A program made the translations under genes and the position numbers. Below are positions 1 through 8,801 of a DNA stretch of 64,000 nucleotides, in pieces. The stretch's first letter is position 1. The number at the start of each line of letters is the position of its first letter. The DNA comes from Pseudomonas ekonensis (GTDB lineage: Bacteria; Pseudomonadota; Gammaproteobacteria; Pseudomonadales; Pseudomonadaceae): positions 1,254,001 through 1,318,000 of the forward strand of contig NZ_JAHSTS010000001.1 in assembly GCF_019145435.1 (NCBI RefSeq), read 5' to 3'. The notes under the pieces were generated by a model, which saw only the letters and a program-made list of their open reading frames with translations, was not told where the DNA came from and made no database searches.

Positions 1-527
1 CATTGCAGGGCAACGGCGCCGAGGTGGCGCATCACCCGGCCGGGACTGCGCTCACCCGCGTCCCAGGCGGCCTCGAAGGCGGACGAGAGGCTCACGGGGA
101 TCACGCACAGCAGGGGTTCCCAGTGCCCGTCATGGTGCAACATTAAAGGTTTGTCAGAATCCAGTGCGGCGGTTTCCCGCATGCCGTGCAGCAATGCCGC
201 GTCAATGCCCGGCACATCGCAGGGCAACACCAACAGGTGCGGGTGGCGCGCGGCCTGCAGACCCGAACGGATGCCGGCCAGGGGGCCGGGAAAGCCGGTT
301 TCGTCGTCCGTCACCAATTGGTCGGCGAATGGCGCATAGCGCTCCCGGTTGCGGTTGCAGGAGATGATCAGGTCGTCCGTCAGCGGGCGCACCTTGCGCT
401 GCAGGTGAGCGATCAGGGGTTCGCCCAGCCACTCCACGAGCCCCTTGTCCTGGCCGCCCATGCGTTGACCGCGCCCGCCGGCCAGCAACAGGATGGAGCA
501 GGGCGGCAATGGTGGGTTCGTGTTCAT
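1..527 (-). CDS. mobA: Molybdenum cofactor guanylyltransferase MobA (partial, C-terminus off the left edge)
   Basis: MobA transfers GMP from GTP to molybdopterin, giving the guanine-dinucleotide cofactor of DMSO-reductase-type enzymes. About 175 codons are visible. The N-terminal nucleotide-binding signature [17 protein letters not shown] lies near residues 13-29, and a PCDVPG motif follows near residue 100. The ATG at 525-527 is preceded on its strand by GGAGAG, a good ribosome binding site. The reading frame is open to base 1, so the C-terminus is outside the window. The gene is divergent from moaB-moeA, and the 78-base gap must hold both promoters; TATAAC at about 565-570 could be a -10 for moaB. 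Confidence 0.93.
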   Translation of the reverse strand, partial: MNTNPPLPPCSILLLAGGRGQRMGGQDKGLVEWLGEPLIAHLQRKVRPLTDDLIISCNRNRERYAPFADQLVTDDETGFPGPLAGIRSGLQAARHPHLLVLPCDVPGIDAALLHGMRETAALDSDKPLMLHHDGHWEPLLCVIPVSLSSAFEAAWDAGERSPGRVMRHLGAVALQ

Positions 528-605
528 GGCGGCTCTCCGGTGGGGCAGAAAAAGGGGGCGCTGTGATATAACACCGGGCTGTTTCTCCTACAACTGGACG
601 CGCCT

Positions 606-1145
606 ATGAAAGCCAAGGCCGATGTACCTTTCGCACCGCTCAACATCGCGGTGCTGACTGTCAGCGATACCCGCACCCTGGAAACCGACACGTCAGGCCA
701 GGTCTTCGTCGATCGGCTGACGGCGGCCGGCCATCGTCTGGCCGAGCGGGTGCTGCTCAAAGATGACCTGTACAAAATTCGCGCGCAAGTGGCCGGGTGG
801 ATCGCCGACGATGTCGTGCAGGTGGTGCTGATCACCGGGGGCACGGGCTTCACCGGTCGCGACAGCACCCCGGAGGCCGTCGCGTGCCTGCTCGACAAGC
901 AGGTCGACGGGTTCGGCGAGCTGTTCCGTCAGATCTCGGTGGCGGACATCGGCACCTCCACCGTGCAGTCCCGGGCGCTGGCGGGCCTGGCCAATGGCAC
1001 GCTGGTGTGCTGCCTGCCGGGGTCGACCAATGCGGTGCGCACCGGTTGGGACGGCATTCTCGCGGAGCAACTGGACGCACGGCACCGCCCGTGCAACTTC
1101 GTGCCTCACCTGAAACAGGCGGTGCCTTGTGAATCCCGCGGGTAA
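606..1145 (+). CDS. moaB: Molybdenum cofactor biosynthesis protein B (MoaB/Mog family)
   Basis: MoaB-family proteins bind molybdopterin and take part in its adenylylation before metal insertion. The 179-residue protein has the family pattern VLTVSDTR near residues 16-23, the GGTGFTGRD loop at 78-86 and an LPGS motif near 140, and its length is normal for the family. The 3' end overlaps the moeA start by 17 bases, so the two genes are almost certainly one transcription unit. The ribosome binding site is weak (only GGA upstream). Confidence 0.93.
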   Translation: MKAKADVPFAPLNIAVLTVSDTRTLETDTSGQVFVDRLTAAGHRLAERVLLKDDLYKIRAQVAGWIADDVVQVVLITGGTGFTGRDSTPEAVACLLDKQVDGFGELFRQISVADIGTSTVQSRALAGLANGTLVCCLPGSTNAVRTGWDGILAEQLDARHRPCNFVPHLKQAVPCESRG

Positions 1146-2355
1146 GCCGGGCAAGACCGGCAGCCTGATGCCCGTGGAAACGGCGTTGGCGCGATTGCTG
1201 GACATGGCCGAAGCCGCACCGATCGTCGAGCGCGAGCATTTGCCGTTGGCGCAGCTGGAGGGGCGGGTGTTGGCCGTCGATCTGGTGTCGACGCTGGATC
1301 TGCCGCCCTGGCCCAACAGCGCCATGGACGGTTACGCCCTGAACCTGAGCGACTGGACAGGGCAGCCCCTGCCGGTCAGTCAGAAGGTGTTCGCGGGGCA
1401 GGCGCCCGCCCCCTTGCAGCCCGGCACCTGCGCACGGATCTTCACCGGGGCTCCCGTGCCGGCCGGTGCCGATTGCGTGGAGATGCAGGAAAACAGCGAG
1501 GTCCAGGCCGACGGGCGCGTGCGTTTCCTCGAACCCCTGGTGGCCGGGCAGAACATCCGGCCCCAAGGCCAGGAAACCACTGCTGGCGAGTTGATCCTCA
1601 CGGCAGGAACCCGCCTCGGGCCGATTGAGCAGGGCCTCGCCGCGTCCTTGGGGTGTGCCGGGCTGGATGTCGTGCGCAAGGTGCGTGTCGCCGTGGTGTC
1701 GACGGGGGACGAGCTGATCGAACCTGGCCAGCCTCTGGGGCCGGGGCAGATCTACAACAGCAACCGGGTACTGCTGTGCAGTTGGTTGCAGCGCATGGGT
1801 TGCGAGGTGATCGATGCCGGCATTCTTCCGGACGACCTCGATGCCACCCGCGTGCGTCTGGGGCAGTTGCAGGATGTCGATCTGATTCTGTCCACGGGCG
1901 GGGTCTCGGTGGGGGAGGCTGATTTCCTTGGGGTCGCCTTGAGGGAAGAGGGTGAACTGGCGCTGTGGAAGCTGGCGATCAAACCTGGAAAACCGCTGAC
2001 GTTTGGCCATTTCCGGGGCGTGCCCGTGATTGGCCTGCCCGGAAACCCGGCCTCGACGCTGGTGACGTTTGCCTTGCTGGCGCGGCCCTACATCTTGCGG
2101 CGCCAAGGCGTTCAGGATGTCACACCCTTGAAGTTCCGGGTGCCCGCACGGTTCGACTGGCCTCAGGCCGGTAACCGCCGCGAGTATCTGCGTGGCCGCC
2201 TCGATCAGGGCGGTGCCATCATTTACCGCAACCAGAGCTCAGGCGTTTTGCGCAGTGCGGCGTGGGCCGAAGGGCTCGTGGAGGTCATGGAAGGACGCAC
2301 CCTGTCCAAGGGAGACGAAGTGTCCTTCATCCCCCTGAGCGAGCTGTTGGCCTGA
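1129..2355 (+). CDS. moeA: Molybdopterin molybdenumtransferase MoeA
   Basis: MoeA inserts molybdate into adenylylated molybdopterin. The 408-residue protein shows the expected motifs in order: MDGYAL near residue 66, STGDEL and the TGGVSVGEAD loop in the MPT-binding domain, KPGKP, and GLPGNPAS. The start is a GTG inside the 3' end of moaB (17-base overlap), which implies translational coupling. An internal ATG at residue 14 (MPVETALARLL) is a possible alternative start, since the first 13 residues are not typical. The paired moaB-moeA arrangement opposite mobA is a dedicated cofactor locus. Confidence 0.94.
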   Translation: MNPAGKPGKTGSLMPVETALARLLDMAEAAPIVEREHLPLAQLEGRVLAVDLVSTLDLPPWPNSAMDGYALNLSDWTGQPLPVSQKVFAGQAPAPLQPGTCARIFTGAPVPAGADCVEMQENSEVQADGRVRFLEPLVAGQNIRPQGQETTAGELILTAGTRLGPIEQGLAASLGCAGLDVVRKVRVAVVSTGDELIEPGQPLGPGQIYNSNRVLLCSWLQRMGCEVIDAGILPDDLDATRVRLGQLQDVDLILSTGGVSVGEADFLGVALREEGELALWKLAIKPGKPLTFGHFRGVPVIGLPGNPASTLVTFALLARPYILRRQGVQDVTPLKFRVPARFDWPQAGNRREYLRGRLDQGGAIIYRNQSSGVLRSAAWAEGLVEVMEGRTLSKGDEVSFIPLSELLA

Positions 2356-2396
2356 TCTTTCCGGGTGGGTGCGAAGTCGCAGGCAAGGCTTGGCAC

Positions 2397-2603
2397 TCAC
2401 CCGGACATCAAAGGGCTCAGCAGCGATACGAGCTGGTCGAACCGGCTGTTGGCCACCCATCCCAGCATCCCTAGCACAACCGCTGTCGCTCCCGCGGAAT
2501 AGGCCAATCGATGCTTGATGGATTTGACGTCATCACGGATCTCGTCCATGTCCCGGCGGATGTATTTGAGGTGGGTTTCCAGTTCGACGACGCGTGGTTC
2601 CAT
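2397..2603 (-). CDS. Small coiled-coil protein with one C-terminal membrane segment, function unknown
   Basis: This 68-residue protein begins MEPRVVELETHLKYIRRDMD. Residues 1-32 are highly charged with heptad-like spacing (coiled coil), residues 33-50 (AYSAGATAVVLGMLGWV) look like one membrane helix, and the tail is short. The pattern resembles XhlA/DUF1640-like small membrane proteins, but no family is assigned. The start chosen at 2601-2603 has a strong GGAGAGG site a few bases upstream. A longer open frame to 2780 exists, but its extra N-terminus is low-complexity and lacks such a site. The gene is convergent with moeA (41-base gap). Confidence 0.72.
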   Translation of the reverse strand: MEPRVVELETHLKYIRRDMDEIRDDVKSIKHRLAYSAGATAVVLGMLGWVANSRFDQLVSLLSPLMSG

Positions 2604-3035
2604 TTCGGCCTCTCCGGTTTTCCTGTCGTTGGTCTTTTGTTCGCTCTGCTGACCGGGTCGATTCTCGGTGAGGGAGGAAACAGGGCTCAACGGCATTCTG
2701 GCTTCATGGCTCAACATGACAGTGCCCGCCTTCTGCCTGGTTCTCGCCTGCGCAACCGTTGAGGTTGCCCAACCCTTCAAGCGCCCATGAGGTGTCTACG
2801 CTCATTTCATGCACATCCTTGTGTTGTGGTCAGATGGTGATTGATACCGCCTGCACACGGTCTCCCATTGCCGGAATCAGGTCAATTGAGCCGATTCCTC
2901 AGGTTTTGTAAGAAAGATCTTTGTGCTGTAGGACGGGAACGGTGAGCTTCCCGGCCCGCCGAACGCATTCGAGATTTTTTGCCGTCAATGATGGTCAACA
3001 TGGCCTGTACCGTCTCTGTCCTGAGGGAAACTGGC
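2604..3035. other. Intergenic region between the small membrane protein and the lipid kinase
   Basis: This divergent gap of 432 bases must contain promoters for both neighbours. No convincing ORF, terminator or repeat was seen. It is somewhat richer in A+T than the flanking genes near 2800-2990. Confidence 0.5.
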
Positions 3036-3950
3036 ATGAGTGAACGCAAGGCGCTTTTGATATTGCATGGCAAACAGGCACTCAACGAGCAGGTGCGTGC
3101 CGCCGTAGAAGGCAGGCGCAAGGACGGCTGGACGCTGGCGGTGCGCCTGACGTGGGAAGCCGGCGATGCGCGGCGGATCGTGGAGGAGGCGCTGGAGGCC
3201 GGCTACCCGCAGATCATCGCAGGCGGAGGGGACGGCACCTTGCGCGATGTGGCGCAGGCATTGGCGAACCACGGGCGCAAGGCCAGCCTGGTCCTGCTTC
3301 CGCTGGGCACCGCCAATGACTTTTCCCGTGCCGCCGGCATTCCGTTGGAAGTGCCGCAGGCCTTGGCTTTGCTGGATGCGCCGGCGTGTGACATCGACCT
3401 GGGCGAAGTGGGGGGGCAGGTGTTCCTCAACATGGCCACCGGCGGCTTCGGCAGCCAGGTGACCGCCAATACGTCGGAAGACTTGAAGAAGGTGCTCGGC
3501 GGCGCCGCTTACCTGTTCACCGGACTGTCGCGGTTCAGTGAGCTGCATGCCGCCTACGGCGAACTGCACGGGCCGGATTTCTGCTGGAGCGGCGACCTGC
3601 TGGCGCTGGGCATCGGCAACGGCCGGCAGGCTGGCGGCGGGCATGTGCTGTGCCCGCAGGCGGTGGTCGACGACGGACTGCTGGACATCGGCATCCTGCC
3701 GGCGCCGCAAGAGGTGGTGGGCACGCTGAAGACGTTGCTCAGCGATGGTTTCGGTCTGGACAACCTGTTCGTCAGGGCCCGCCTGCCCTGGGTCGAGATC
3801 AAGGTCGCCGAGGGGCTGTGCATCAACCTCGACGGCGAGCCGCTGGAGGGCGACAACCTGCGGTTCGAGGCGCGCCCCGGTGCGTTGCGGGTGCACCTGC
3901 CGCAGGACTCGCCCTTGCTGGGCGGTACGGGGGTCAGTCGTCCAGGCTGA
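3036..3950 (+). CDS. yegS: YegS-type lipid kinase (diacylglycerol kinase catalytic domain)
   Basis: Members phosphorylate lipids such as phosphatidylglycerol or diacylglycerol at the inner membrane. The 304-residue protein carries the nucleotide-binding motif GGGDGT at 63-68, followed by PLGTANDF near 89-96, and the C-terminal part ends with the NLDGEPL signature of the family. The start ATG at 3036 has GAGGGAAA 8-12 bases upstream; an earlier in-frame start at 2979 is less likely. The 3' end overlaps the convergent response regulator gene by 17 bases. Confidence 0.9.
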   Translation: MSERKALLILHGKQALNEQVRAAVEGRRKDGWTLAVRLTWEAGDARRIVEEALEAGYPQIIAGGGDGTLRDVAQALANHGRKASLVLLPLGTANDFSRAAGIPLEVPQALALLDAPACDIDLGEVGGQVFLNMATGGFGSQVTANTSEDLKKVLGGAAYLFTGLSRFSELHAAYGELHGPDFCWSGDLLALGIGNGRQAGGGHVLCPQAVVDDGLLDIGILPAPQEVVGTLKTLLSDGFGLDNLFVRARLPWVEIKVAEGLCINLDGEPLEGDNLRFEARPGALRVHLPQDSPLLGGTGVSRPG

Positions 3951-4593
3951 TGATCTGCTCGCGCACCGCGAACAGCACCAGGCCGGCCACGTCGTAGATC
4001 TGCAGGCGTTTCATGATCTGTGAGCGGTGGGTCTCCACGGTCTTGATGCTCAGCCCCAGACCGTTGGCTATCTCCCGGGTGGACTTGCCCCTCACGATCA
4101 GTCGCAGGATCTCCAGCTGGCGTGCCGTCAGGTTGTGGGTGTCGGTCGTCTCGGGCTGGCTTTTCTGGGTGCGGATCAGCGCCTGGTTGATCACCGTGTG
4201 GGCGATGGCCGGGCTCAGGTAGCGCTCGTTGTTGCGCAGGGCCTCCAAGGCATGTTCCAGCTCGGTGGCGGTGGTGTCCTTGAGCAGGTAGCCGTGGGCG
4301 CCGGACTCCAGCGCCTGCATGATCAACGCAGGATCGGTGTGCATCGACAGGATCAGCACCTTGCTTTGCGGGCGCACCCGCTTGAGCTGCTGCAAGGCTT
4401 CCAGGCCGCCGGTCTCCTTCATCGAGATGTCCAGCAGCACGATGTCCGGAATCAGCCGTTCGACGAGTTCGAGCAGCTGCGAGCCGTCGCTGGCCTCGCC
4501 GATGACGGCGTAGCCGGGAATGTCGAGCACCAGAGCGCGCACGCCGGCCCTGATCAGCGAGTGGTCATCCACCAGGAGTAAGTTACAAGTCAA
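3934..4593 (-). CDS. NarL/FixJ-type two-component response regulator
   Basis: This 219-residue transcription regulator has an N-terminal receiver domain with acidic pair D9/D10, phosphoacceptor D55 (in VLLDISM) and conserved K105. A C-terminal LuxR-type helix-turn-helix (about 150-215) contains LTARQLEILRLIVRGKSTREIA. Its start overlaps the histidine kinase stop by 4 bases, so kinase and regulator are coupled. The target genes are not evident from the sequence. The 3' end overlaps the lipid kinase gene. Confidence 0.93.
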   Translation of the reverse strand: MTCNLLLVDDHSLIRAGVRALVLDIPGYAVIGEASDGSQLLELVERLIPDIVLLDISMKETGGLEALQQLKRVRPQSKVLILSMHTDPALIMQALESGAHGYLLKDTTATELEHALEALRNNERYLSPAIAHTVINQALIRTQKSQPETTDTHNLTARQLEILRLIVRGKSTREIANGLGLSIKTVETHRSQIMKRLQIYDVAGLVLFAVREQIISLDD

Positions 4594-5483
4594 CGCAAAA
4601 CCTTATGGGTGCTGGCCCGCTCAAGCGCGCGGGGCGCCCAGGGGAAAAGTGCTTCGATTTGAGTGCCTTTGCCTGGCTCGCTGGTGACGGTCAGTTTGCC
4701 GCCCAGCTGTTCGATCCGTTCGGACATGCCCGCCATGCCACGCTGCCCTTCGCGGCCGGGGTTCTGCGCCGGCGAAAACCCTTGGCCGTCATCGTTGATC
4801 ATCAGGGTGAGGCCTTGGGGCAAGCGCTGGATGCGGATCAGCAGGTTGCTGGCGTTCGCATGGCGCAGGATGTTGGTCACGGCTTCCTGGGTGATGCGGA
4901 ACGCGGCCACCGCCATTTCCTCGGGAATGCCGTTCAGGCGCTGCTGGCAGTCCAGGCTCCAGTGAATGGCCGTGCTGCCCAGGGTTTTGAGCAAGTGGGC
5001 GCGCAGACTGGCTTCCAGGCCCAGGCTGGTCAATTGCCGCGGGTTGAGGATGGCCGACACGTCCCGCACTTTGTTCAGGGTCTCTTCGAGGGTGTCGCAC
5101 AGCGCCGAGCAGGAAGTCTGCAGGTCGTCCGGCAGGCGCCGCTTGAGCCATTCGCTCTGCAGTTTGGCGGCGGTCAGCAATTGGCCGATGTCGTCGTGCA
5201 GTTCCCGGCTGAGGCGATGGCGCTCGTTTTCCTGGACTTCCAGCAAGCGGTCGGCCAGTTCCTGGGGCTGAAACTTGATCGACTTGCGCGATAGCCGGTA
5301 CTGCACCGCCACGCAACCGGCGGCCGCGACATTGACCAGCAGCAGGCCGAGGGACATCGGGGCCGACAAGCCATAGGTCAGCGCGCAGCCCGCCGCAGAG
5401 CAAATGCACAGCGTCAGGGTGAACCGGCGTGCGTTTTCCCGGGAGGGCGGCCATGTGGTGATTGACTTGAGGCTGGCGTGCAT
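4590..5483 (-). CDS. Sensor histidine kinase, HisKA_3/NarX type
   Basis: This is the partner of the overlapping response regulator. With the ATG at 5483 the protein has 297 residues. Two hydrophobic segments (about 22-38 and 45-62) anchor it. The dimerisation/phosphoacceptor motif ERHRLSRELHDDIGQLL places the phosphorylated His near residue 96. The HATPase domain contains NILRHANAS, DDGQGF and GMAGMSERI. There is no large periplasmic sensor domain, so the signal may be sensed in or near the membrane. The start is uncertain: a TTG at 5498 would add five residues, and neither start has a clear Shine-Dalgarno sequence. Confidence 0.88.
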   Translation of the reverse strand: MHASLKSITTWPPSRENARRFTLTLCICSAAGCALTYGLSAPMSLGLLLVNVAAAGCVAVQYRLSRKSIKFQPQELADRLLEVQENERHRLSRELHDDIGQLLTAAKLQSEWLKRRLPDDLQTSCSALCDTLEETLNKVRDVSAILNPRQLTSLGLEASLRAHLLKTLGSTAIHWSLDCQQRLNGIPEEMAVAAFRITQEAVTNILRHANASNLLIRIQRLPQGLTLMINDDGQGFSPAQNPGREGQRGMAGMSERIEQLGGKLTVTSEPGKGTQIEALFPWAPRALERASTHKVLR

Positions 5484-5961
5484 AGCGGATGGAGCCAATG
5501 GATGATCGCTGCGGGCAGACCGGCCATGGGGGCTGGCGGATCTCTGTCTTAAAATATTGCCGTTCGGTTCAATGCTTCAACGTGGCGACCGGGTGAAAGT
5601 GATCGTTAACTTCGGTCTATGTTGCGGTGGGAGTCACCGTGCCATTAATTGAAAGCAACTAGCGGGCGGCATAATACCACTTCGGATACCGTTGGTCGCG
5701 TTTGCGATATATGTCCAGCAGGTCAGAAAACATGCTTTGTTGGACGCCTGTTCCATAAGGGAAAAGTTGATATTCAAGACTCGATAGATATCGGCTTTTC
5801 CTGAAGTTTCATGTACAGGCAATCCCCGATATCGACAAGGAAAGTGTTGTCGGGCGGCGATTATTGTTTTTGTGGATTTGTCGCTGGTAGATATGCAAAT
5901 GGTCTGAATGCGACCTGCGCATGGGCACGTCAGGCGGGCGGCGTGCGCCTGCACGTCAGGG
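5484..5961. other. A+T-enriched intergenic region, no convincing gene
   Basis: These 478 bases separate two minus-strand genes. Composition is visibly richer in A+T than the surroundings (for example 5640-5890). The best open frame (minus strand, 5634-6002) codes an unlikely protein with no good ribosome binding site. Promoter-like A+T stretches for the histidine kinase are expected near its left end. No hairpin with a U-tract was found. Confidence 0.5.
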
Positions 5962-6444
5962 TCAGCGGCCGATGAGGGCCTGTCGCTCCGGGTAACCGAC
6001 AAGGGTCATCGGCTTGGCGCCGAGGGGCGACTGAAAGCACGGCTGGCCGACTTGAAACGCGAAGGCTTCGATCAGCGACGTCTGTTCGCTTTCATCGAGG
6101 CCCAGTTGGCCGGTGTGCTGATCGACCAGCTCCAGTTGCCAGGCCATCAGGGTGAAGCAGTCTTGCAGGGCGCCCAGCGCCTCGGCGTGCAGGTTGACCT
6201 GTTCCAGCGTCTGGTTGAGCAGCCGGTGAAGGGTCAGCGAAAACTCGGAGATCGCCTTGAGCGCCAGGTCGTTGGCCTTGTGCGCCAGCTTGAGGAGCGT
6301 GCGGAGCATGCAGTCGATGGCGTCCCGGTCGTTGCTGATCAGTTGCAGATGGCTGAGGCATTCTTCGGACTTGGCCAGGAGCGTTTCGGCCTCGACAAGA
6401 AATTCGGGGAACCGCTGCGCCCACTCTTTACGGTCGATCGGCAT
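5962..6444 (-). CDS. Hypothetical protein, possible degenerate HPt-like helical protein
   Basis: This 160-residue, all-helical-looking protein starts MPIDRKEWAQRFPEFLVEAE; the ATG is preceded by GGAGAT at good spacing. The central stretch LLKLAHKANDLALKAI resembles the helix around the active His of histidine phosphotransfer domains. The usual His-x-x-Lys-Gly is replaced by His-x-x-Asn-Asp, so phosphotransfer is uncertain. It is divergent from cheV, which hints at a chemotaxis or signalling role. The family is not recognised with certainty. A longer frame extends upstream to 6627 but has no supporting start signal. Confidence 0.7.
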   Translation of the reverse strand: MPIDRKEWAQRFPEFLVEAETLLAKSEECLSHLQLISNDRDAIDCMLRTLLKLAHKANDLALKAISEFSLTLHRLLNQTLEQVNLHAEALGALQDCFTLMAWQLELVDQHTGQLGLDESEQTSLIEAFAFQVGQPCFQSPLGAKPMTLVGYPERQALIGR

Positions 6445-6898
6445 GCTTATCTCCGCAACGTCATGTCTGATGAGCGAATGTCGTGTGTGCCGCCGATCAT
6501 GGACCGTCGTGAGGCCGCACCCCGGTGCGCCTGGGTAGGGGCTGGGGATTTTGGGAGGGTGGTGAACCACTGACCTGCGATCGCACACAAAAGCCTGACT
6601 CCGTTCATGCAATGAGAATGGCGTCACATTAATGGCTATTGGATACTGCGAACATCAGGTTGGGCCTGATTGTTACTAGGGGATTCCCTTAGGCACGGGA
6701 ACCTGGCACGAAAAACGAGGTCGCGCCGGTGGGACTTCAGCAGATGAAAACTCGGGGCCAGTAAACCATGATGTTAATGTGACATCAATGCTTTGACGTG
6801 GCATTTTGCAGTCTTGCGGCGTGGGATCAAGATCCGGCCCATGCAGCCGATAACCCCTTTTAGTAGTGAATTCATCAGAACAAGCCCAGGAGTCATTG
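6445..6898. other. Divergent intergenic region upstream of cheV
   Basis: These 454 bases hold promoters for cheV and the opposite-strand HPt-like gene. A 10-base inverted repeat is present: GTCACATTAA at 6623-6632 and TTAATGTGAC at 6774-6783. The right copy sits inside a second small inverted repeat (TGATGT...ACATCA). No ORF with coding character was seen. Confidence 0.5.
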
Positions 6899-7834
6899 AT
6901 GGCCGGCATTCTCGACACGGTAGACCAACGCACGCAACTGGTGGGTGAGAATCGCCTGGAAATTCTCATGTTTCGGCTGGCCGGGCGCCAATTGTTCGCG
7001 ATCAACGTATTCAAGGTGCAGGAAGTCCTGCAACTGCCCAAGCTGACCCTGATGCCCCAGCGTCACCCGTTCGTCTGCGGCGTGGTCAACCTGCGCGGCC
7101 AGACCCTGCCGGTGATCGACCTGTCCCAGGCCATCGGCATGCGCCCGCTGGTGCCGGGCCCGAACAGCACCATCATCGTCACCGAATACAACCGTTCGGT
7201 GCAGGCGTTCCTGGTGGGCGGCGTAGACCGCATCGTCAACATGAACTGGGAAGCCATCCTGCCGCCGCCGACCAGCGCCGGCCGCCAACACTACCTGACC
7301 GCGATCAGCAAGGTCGACGATCAGTTGGTGGAAATCATCGACGTCGAAAAGGTGCTGGCCGAAATCGTGCCGTACAACGCCAAAGTGTCGCGGGACAAGC
7401 TCGACGATCCGGTGCTGGAGCGTGCACGGGGTCGCGAAGTGCTGCTGGTGGACGACTCCAACGTCGCCCTGTCGCAGTTGCGCGACACCCTCGGCCAGCT
7501 GGGCGTGAAGATGCACATCGCCAGCGACGGCCTCAAGGCCCTGAACCTGCTCAAGTCCTGGGCCGACAGCGGCGCGAACATGACCGACAAACTGCTGATG
7601 GTCTTCACCGACGCGGAAATGCCGGAGATGGACGGCTACCGCCTGACCACCGAAATCCGCAACGACCCGCGCCTGCGTGGCCTGTATGTGGTGCTGCACA
7701 CCTCGCTGTCCGGCAGCTTCAACGATTCGATGGTGAAGAAGGTGGGCTGCGACAACTTCCTCTCCAAGTTCCAGCCGGACAAGCTGGTCGACGTGGTGCG
7801 CCAACGGCTGATGCTCGACGAAGTGCAGGCCTGA
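6899..7834 (+). CDS. cheV: Chemotaxis coupling protein CheV (CheW domain plus receiver)
   Basis: CheV links chemoreceptors to the CheA kinase and, through its own receiver domain, helps adaptation. The 311-residue protein has a CheW-like domain (about 20-160, with VCGVVNLRGQTLPVIDL at 59-75). A receiver domain follows (about 178-305), with D185/D186 and phosphoacceptor D238 in VFTDAEMPEMDGY. The start ATG at 6899 has AGGAG at 6888-6892; an upstream in-frame ATG at 6866 lacks such support. Confidence 0.95.
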   Translation: MAGILDTVDQRTQLVGENRLEILMFRLAGRQLFAINVFKVQEVLQLPKLTLMPQRHPFVCGVVNLRGQTLPVIDLSQAIGMRPLVPGPNSTIIVTEYNRSVQAFLVGGVDRIVNMNWEAILPPPTSAGRQHYLTAISKVDDQLVEIIDVEKVLAEIVPYNAKVSRDKLDDPVLERARGREVLLVDDSNVALSQLRDTLGQLGVKMHIASDGLKALNLLKSWADSGANMTDKLLMVFTDAEMPEMDGYRLTTEIRNDPRLRGLYVVLHTSLSGSFNDSMVKKVGCDNFLSKFQPDKLVDVVRQRLMLDEVQA

Positions 7835-7925
7835 TCACGGGCGGGTTCTGCGTCGCCGCATGGGGGCTTTGATTCAGCGGCCGGCTCGTATAGGGTGGCG
7901 TTCTTTACCCTCCAGGGAGTTGGCC

Positions 7926-8732
7926 ATGCTGCGTCTGAGCGCGCTTTACCGTTACCCGTTGAAATCCGGCAAGGCCGAGATCCTGCAAGGGATCGGCCTG
8001 GACAAGCTGGGGCTTGAAGGGGATCGACGCTGGATGCTGGTGGACGAGCCCAGCGGACGTTTCCTCACCCAGAGGGCCGAAGCGAAGATGAGCCAACTGT
8101 CGGCGCTGTGGAATCCCGCAGGTGGCCTGACCCTCAGCGCTGCGGGCCTTGGAGCCATCGATGTCGCCGTGCCAGGCGATGCGGCCGAGCTGCGCGGCGT
8201 GACCATCTGGCGCGACACCTTGCGCGTGCCGGACGCCGGCGATGAGGCGGCCCGCTGGGTCAGCGATTTCATCGGCAAACCGACGCGGCTGGTGCAAGTG
8301 CCCCTGGACCGCGCCCGCATCACCCAGGCCGGCTACGGCAAGGATGACGACCAGGTGGCGTTCGCCGACGGTTTCCCGCTGTTGCTGATCGGTGAGGCCT
8401 CGTTGCAGCACCTGTCGCAAGAGGTCGGGCGTCCGCTGGAAATGCTGCGCTTTCGGCCCAACCTGGTGATCGAGGGCAGCGAGGCCTATGCCGAGGACGG
8501 CTGGAAGCGGATCCGCATCGGCGAGGTGGAGTTTCGCGTGGTCAAGTCCTGCTCGCGCTGCATCCTGACGACGATCGACCCCAAGACCGGCGAGCGCAGC
8601 GCCGACCGCGAACCGCTGGCGACCCTGCAGAAGACCCGTGCCCAGGCCGACGGCGCGATGTTCGGGCAGAACCTGGTGAACGACGGCAACGGCCGGTTGG
8701 AAGTCGGCATGCCGGTGGAAATCCTCGAGTAA
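7926..8732 (+). CDS. MOSC domain-containing protein with N-terminal beta-barrel domain (YcbX-like)
   Basis: MOSC proteins bind the molybdenum cofactor in sulfurated form; YcbX-like members work in detoxifying N-hydroxylated compounds. The 268-residue protein has a MOSC_N beta-barrel domain (about 1-115) and a C-terminal MOSC domain. The latter includes RFRPNLVI and SCSRC, the expected conserved cysteine region. GGGAG just upstream supports the ATG at 7926. A strong terminator follows. The gene is not part of the Moco operon but may depend on it. Confidence 0.88.
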   Translation: MLRLSALYRYPLKSGKAEILQGIGLDKLGLEGDRRWMLVDEPSGRFLTQRAEAKMSQLSALWNPAGGLTLSAAGLGAIDVAVPGDAAELRGVTIWRDTLRVPDAGDEAARWVSDFIGKPTRLVQVPLDRARITQAGYGKDDDQVAFADGFPLLLIGEASLQHLSQEVGRPLEMLRFRPNLVIEGSEAYAEDGWKRIRIGEVEFRVVKSCSRCILTTIDPKTGERSADREPLATLQKTRAQADGAMFGQNLVNDGNGRLEVGMPVEILE

Positions 8733-8745
8733 CCGATCCCTGAAC

Positions 8746-8779
8746 AAAAATGCCCGTGTCCTTGGACACGGGCATTTTT
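8746..8779. terminator. Bidirectional rho-independent terminator
   Basis: A near-perfect hairpin (arms of up to 16 bases, ATGCCCGTGTCC pairing with GGACACGGGCAT) is flanked by A5 on the left and T5 on the right. It therefore serves the MOSC gene on the plus strand and ppnP on the minus strand. Confidence 0.95.
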
Positions 8780-8801
8780 GTTTGTGGCGCGATCCGTCGG
8801 A

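Noticed and set aside
850..2106. A minus-strand open frame across moaB and moeA
   Set aside because: It is opposite two confident overlapping genes and has no domain signal.
5634..6002. A 122-residue minus-strand frame in the A+T-rich gap
   Set aside because: Composition, lack of a ribosome site and overlap with the HPt-like gene end make it unlikely.
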